Source: Treponema sp. (lineage in GTDB: Bacteria; Spirochaetota; Spirochaetia; Treponematales; Breznakiellaceae). Taken from it: a stretch of 15,681 bases of DNA. Positions within the stretch are counted from its first letter, which is position 1. Every line of letters begins with the position of its first letter. Positions 13,132 to 15,681 of the stretch are shown piece by piece. The stretch is from contig JAITSE010000081.1 of the NCBI GenBank assembly GCA_031288005.1, positions 1 through 15,681 of the forward strand, read 5' to 3'. Both the position numbers and the translations under genes were made by a program. The notes beneath the pieces are model-generated. The model searched no databases. It worked only from the letters and a program-made list of their open reading frames with translations, and was not told where the DNA came from.

Positions 13132-13650
13132 ATGACATTTACCGTTAAGCTGACGAAAGATTTTCAAAATAAACAGTCTCTGAAACAGCGCAAATGGTTT
13201 GTAAACGACTGCTATGGACACAGGCAGGAATCAGGCGGCGCATCCAAAAAAATTATATCTGCAAAATCAAGCAGCCCCGCCGTAGGGTCTCTCCCACGCC
13301 GCGGGTTCCTGGATATTAAACCTTCAATACGGATGAAGAACCCAGGAGCAAATGCGCTTGCCGGTGTGGACCCGGCCCTTCAATCAACTACAGCAAATAT
13401 TGGACTTGTTCAACAACCTGTTTTAGTGAACCCGGGAACTTGCAGTTCCTACGGGTTCTGGTTGTTGAACAAGTCTCGCAAAATGCATGGCATTTTGCAG
13501 TTTCAACAAGGAATTTGTTCAATAACTGAAGTTGCGGAAACTGCGTTTCCGATGAACAACTCTATTTATGAACCTTCTGCCGGAAAATATTTTACCCGGC
13601 TGAGAAAAAATTTTTGTATGTGTTATAGCCGGGCGATGCCCGCTTTATAA
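13132..13650 (+). CDS. Doubtful ORF, 172 residues, running through palindromic repeats
   Basis: A strong ribosome binding site, GGGAGGG (13120-13126), precedes ATG 13132, and the first ~40 residues (MTFTVKLTKDFQNKQ..., rich in Lys/Gln) look protein-like. From about residue 90 the frame passes through the nested inverted repeats at 13403-13558, so the C-terminal half is probably repeat DNA that stays open by chance. I recognise no domain. It may be a small gene whose original end was replaced by repeat insertion, or not a gene. A hairpin CGGGC-GAT-GCCCG (13630-13642) sits at its end. Confidence 0.3.
   Translation: MTFTVKLTKDFQNKQSLKQRKWFVNDCYGHRQESGGASKKIISAKSSSPAVGSLPRRGFLDIKPSIRMKNPGANALAGVDPALQSTTANIGLVQQPVLVNPGTCSSYGFWLLNKSRKMHGILQFQQGICSITEVAETAFPMNNSIYEPSAGKYFTRLRKNFCMCYSRAMPAL
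13403..13475. repeat. Large nested inverted repeat
   Basis: Outer arms of 16 bp are perfect: GACTTGTTCAACAACC (13403-13418) and its complement (13460-13475). Inside, GAACCC (13428-13433) pairs with GGGTTC (13453-13458), and inside that GGAACT-TGC-AGTTCC (13435-13449) forms a triloop hairpin. The whole 73 bp can fold into one long stem with bulges. No transposase or T-run accompanies it. Confidence 0.9.
13478..13558. repeat. Further palindromes of the same cluster
   Basis: GCAAAATGC-ATG-GCATTTTGC (13478-13498) is a perfect 9-bp stem. TGTTCA (13516-13521) and TGAACA (13553-13558) enclose CGGAAAC-TGC-GTTTCCG (13535-13551), a perfect 7-bp stem with the recurrent TGC loop. TTTGTTCAATAA at 13514-13525 matches CTTGTTCAATAA at 11651-11662 except for its first base. 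Confidence 0.85.
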
Positions 13651-13738
13651 CTGCCGTTCCGTATGGACGGTATATAAAACCATGCTTAACAATGCGTTTA
13701 GCGTACGGAAATGTATTGTTGAGTGAAAGGAGACAGCA

Positions 13739-13810
13739 ATGAATCAGGCTTTACAGGCTCTCGCTTTACAGGCTCTGGCTTTACAGGCACTCGCCTTACA
13801 GGCTCTGTAA
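13739..13810 (+). CDS. 23-residue microprotein of Ala-Leu-Gln repeats
   Basis: AAAGGAG (13727-13733) is well placed ahead of ATG 13739. The reading frame is MNQ followed by four identical ALQAL units and TAA (13808-13810). Each unit is one 15-bp DNA repeat (13748-13762, 13763-13777, 13778-13792, 13793-13807; consensus GCTTTACAGGCTCTS), with third-position differences that leave the protein unchanged except in none of the units. The predicted product would be a helix of Ala, Leu and Gln only. Just upstream AACAAT (13688-13693) and ATTGTT (13715-13720) can close a leader hairpin. A longer frame from GTG 13723 (65 codons) also crosses the repeats, but that ribosome binding site lies inside it, so the ATG frame fits better. 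Function unknown; it may not be translated. Confidence 0.4.
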   Translation: MNQALQALALQALALQALALQAL

Positions 13811-13901
13811 AAAACCGGGTGATTCGTGCAAGTCATATGCAGCGGATCGTAAACGACCGATTAATGCGGATTCATCAGCGCTTCTTAATTATTAGACAGC
13901 A

Positions 13902-13957
13902 AGCGACAGTTTTACGTTGATGGATTAACAATTGCGGCAGTTGTGACTACTGTCGCT
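13902..13957 (+). ncRNA. Candidate structured RNA ahead of a strong terminator
   Basis: AGCGACAGT (13902-13910) and ACTGTCGCT (13949-13957) form a perfect 9-bp helix. Inside it ACAATTG and CAGTTGT pair with one wobble around CGG (about 13928-13944). The terminator at 13974 follows 16 nt later. This resembles the 3' part of a small RNA or a long 3' UTR of the microgene. I do not recognise a known RNA class. Confidence 0.4.
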
Positions 13958-13973
13958 GTAGTTTAGAAAATAA

Positions 13974-14008
13974 GATACCCCGCCGCTTGCGGCGGGGTAT
14001 CTTTGTTT
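13974..14008. terminator. Very strong rho-independent terminator
   Basis: GATACCCCGCCGC (13974-13986) pairs perfectly over 13 bp with GCGGCGGGGTATC (13989-14001), followed by TTTGTTT; the left flank AAAATAA makes it usable from the minus strand as well. It ends a rightward transcript that includes the microgene, and may also stop leftward transcription from the restriction-modification gene. Confidence 0.93.
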
Positions 14009-14015
14009 AAGAAAA

Positions 14016-14080
14016 AGTCCTGCGGACTGCGAAAGGTGTATTTTTTAGCGGGAGTTGGAGAACCCTTGGTTCGCCAACTC
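14016..14080. repeat. Two palindromes after the terminator
   Basis: AGTCC-TGC-GGACT (14016-14028) has the recurrent TGC triloop. GAGTTGG-A-GAACC (14052-14064) pairs with GGTTC-G-CCAACTC (14068-14080) around CTT with a single mismatch. Neither has a proper T-run for the leftward gene ending at 14149. The rest of 14081-14148 shows nothing else. Confidence 0.75.
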
Positions 14081-14148
14081 TCATTTTATAATTGTCCGCT
14101 GCAACCATAGCGGCTGCGGGCATGAATGCGCTGTATTCTAATTTGCGC

Positions 14149-15681
14149 TCACCCTTTTCCCTCCACGATCCTAATCTCTTCCTCCGTCAGGCCGTACAAT
14201 TCGTACACCAGCGAGTCTATCTGTTTATCCAGCGCTTGAATTTGCCGGCCCAGCATTGTTTTTACCTGGGGAACATTTTCGGCCTGCTCTTTCTTTTTTA
14301 GGGCGAGCATCTGATCGACAAGAGCGGTAAGTTTATCGTGCCGGGCTTTATCGAATTTTTTGGACAGATCAAGAATAGGAATTGGAAGTTTTGCAAGTTT
14401 GGACAGCTTGATCTGCGGAAAAATACGGCCATCTTCTTTTACATTTTGCTCGTATAACCATCTAAAATATTTTGAATTAAATATGGCTAAAATATATTTT
14501 ATATCAACAGGGCTATCTTTTTTCATGGTCCCTGATTGAATGCTTCTTCCAAACCATATACCAACAGTGTCAAGAGCCGCTATAGGATATTCTGCTGTTT
14601 GCCTCCATAAAATTTTTGGTGTCCCGGCAAAATAGCCTGAATTCAAAATAACCCGTTCGTTTTTCCGCAATGCTCTGGTAATATCAACATTCACAAATCG
14701 TCCGGTCCGCGAGGCCATAAAATAAGCATTTATATCTATGCCTTTCCAATACTCAACATCTTTTTCACTCCTGCGTTCTCCTTCATAAAAAAGGCGTTTG
14801 CTTAAATCAGAATTCCCCTTATCAGAAAGGCCAACGTTTACCCGCTGATAATTTATTCCAGCGTCTTTGATGTCCAATATTTTTTCCAAAAAGGCCTCCT
14901 TCGTTTTTAATTCCCGGTAAAACGATACAAACGCTTCTTCCGTTGTTTTCTTGTATATGTTTTGCATTACTTTCCGATACACCGCGGCGTGCGCCGCTTC
15001 GATTCTCTGTTCATTTGTTCTGAGATTGGTTGTATCCATAAAAAGAACAACATGATTTTCTTTTGCTTTTTTCTTCTCGATAATGAAAATACCACATGGA
15101 GCGGCAACATGAGGACCAAAAACACCATCGCCAATATTCCAAAGCCGGTGTATTGTTGTGTTATCACGCAAAAAACGCCTGACATCAATATATCGCGGCT
15201 GCAGCATAAACGCGCTTGGAACAATAAAACTGCAAAAAGCATTATCTCTGGACAAATTGCAGGCTTTTTCTATAAATATTTTAAAACTGTCTTTATAGCT
15301 TTGTGTACTGTTTGGATAATGTTTTTCAAAATAACGGGTATAGTCATCGATATTCGCGCCCCACGGCGGATTTCCAATCACCGCGTCAAAGCCGCCGTCT
15401 CTGAAAACCTCGGCGAATTCCGTTTCCCAGTCAAAGGCGTTTATCCGGTACTGATCATCTTCCGTTAAATCAAGGGTTCCCTGGGCGTAAAAATTGGTTC
15501 CAATAAGACTGTTGCCGCACTTTATGTTCCGGCTTAAATCCGGCAAAACCCGCTCGTTAAAAAGCTCTTTCTGTATCTCCTGCTCGTTCATGCCTTCAAG
15601 CGCCTTTAACAGCAGCGATAGTTTTGTTACCTCAACGGCCTGCGCGTCAATGTCAACGCCGAAAATGTGGGCGGTAAGGAT
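14149..15681 (-). CDS. Eco57I/type IIG-like restriction-modification DNA methyltransferase, C-terminal part
   Basis: Open from the right edge to TGA at 14151-14149, about 510 residues visible; the start lies outside the window. The first visible residues, ILTAHIFGVDIDAQAVEVTKLSLLLKALEG, carry the acidic SAM-binding loop (GVDID). The catalytic adenine-methyltransferase motif IV GNPPW follows (NPPW at 15372-15361). The middle to C-terminal part resembles a TaqI/Eco57I-type target-recognition domain, with a coiled-coil end (LVDQMLALKKKEQ, QIQALDKQIDSLVYELYGLTEEEIRIVEG) common in this family. The in-frame ATG at 15591 is internal because motif I lies upstream of it. A type IIG restriction enzyme or a PglX-like phage-defence methylase are both possible; the missing N-terminus would decide. 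The gene is AT-rich relative to the housekeeping genes. Confidence 0.88.
   Translation of the reverse strand: MLTAHIFGVDIDAQAVEVTKLSLLLKALEGMNEQEIQKELFNERVLPDLSRNIKCGNSLIGTNFYAQGTLDLTEDDQYRINAFDWETEFAEVFRDGGFDAVIGNPPWGANIDDYTRYFEKHYPNSTQSYKDSFKIFIEKACNLSRDNAFCSFIVPSAFMLQPRYIDVRRFLRDNTTIHRLWNIGDGVFGPHVAAPCGIFIIEKKKAKENHVVLFMDTTNLRTNEQRIEAAHAAVYRKVMQNIYKKTTEEAFVSFYRELKTKEAFLEKILDIKDAGINYQRVNVGLSDKGNSDLSKRLFYEGERRSEKDVEYWKGIDINAYFMASRTGRFVNVDITRALRKNERVILNSGYFAGTPKILWRQTAEYPIAALDTVGIWFGRSIQSGTMKKDSPVDIKYILAIFNSKYFRWLYEQNVKEDGRIFPQIKLSKLAKLPIPILDLSKKFDKARHDKLTALVDQMLALKKKEQAENVPQVKTMLGRQIQALDKQIDSLVYELYGLTEEEIRIVEGKG

Noticed and set aside
13403..13558. Insertion sequence or retron
   Set aside because: There is no transposase or reverse transcriptase frame anywhere in the window.
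13739..14008. tmRNA or another housekeeping RNA
   Set aside because: No tRNA-like ends, no recognisable tag peptide, and no conserved SRP or RNase P core.

Overview
The window is bacterial chromosome, most consistent with a host-associated spirochaete of the Treponema type. That is inferred from protein style and gene mix (GTP-type PEP carboxykinase, TatD, Apt beside a membrane-anchored beta-propeller, an M23-like protein and a PleD-like cyclase) and from GC-rich housekeeping genes separated by repeat-filled gaps. No ribosomal marker is present, so the taxonomy is tentative.

Layout. 1-442: divergent intergenic region with the first codons of a leftward gene, eight 21-bp tandem repeats, a small element with 16-bp direct and 11-bp inverted repeats, and a strong sigma70-type promoter. 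443-3901: a tight rightward cluster of apt, a membrane-anchored beta-propeller protein, an M23/LytM-like protein that has lost its metal ligands, and a zinc-ribbon methyltransferase. It ends at a bidirectional terminator shared with a leftward KDPG aldolase fused to a VOC-like domain. 4987-5655: Gph-like HAD phosphatase, divergent from the aldolase. 5707-7455: an AT-rich DNA methyltransferase with a C-terminal Mrr-like nuclease domain, bracketed by near-identical 16-bp direct repeats and so probably acquired. 7594-8451: tatD, whose last ~29 codons are palindromic repeat DNA. 8554-10604: pckG with its own promoter and terminator. 10691-11625: aldo/keto reductase with promoter. 11847-12800: REC-GGDEF diguanylate cyclase with an intact inhibitory site. 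12801-14148: 1.35 kb gene-poor region of nested inverted repeats, a doubtful ORF with a strong ribosome binding site, a 23-codon microgene made of four 15-bp repeats, a structured RNA candidate and a very strong terminator. 14149-15681: the C-terminal part of a leftward Eco57I/type IIG-like restriction-modification enzyme running off the right edge.

Functions. The conserved genes cover purine salvage, gluconeogenic/anaplerotic carbon flow (PckG), aldol cleavage of keto-deoxy sugar phosphates, phosphate ester hydrolysis and c-di-GMP synthesis. The accessory layer is two AT-rich restriction-modification-type genes plus families of short palindromes, several with an invariant TGC/GCA triloop. 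The least explained part is 12801-14008: competing RNA helices, a cluster of TTGTTCAA-type inverted repeats, and the Ala-Leu-Gln microgene followed by a stem-loop RNA and terminator. No complete new multi-gene system is evident; these are candidates.
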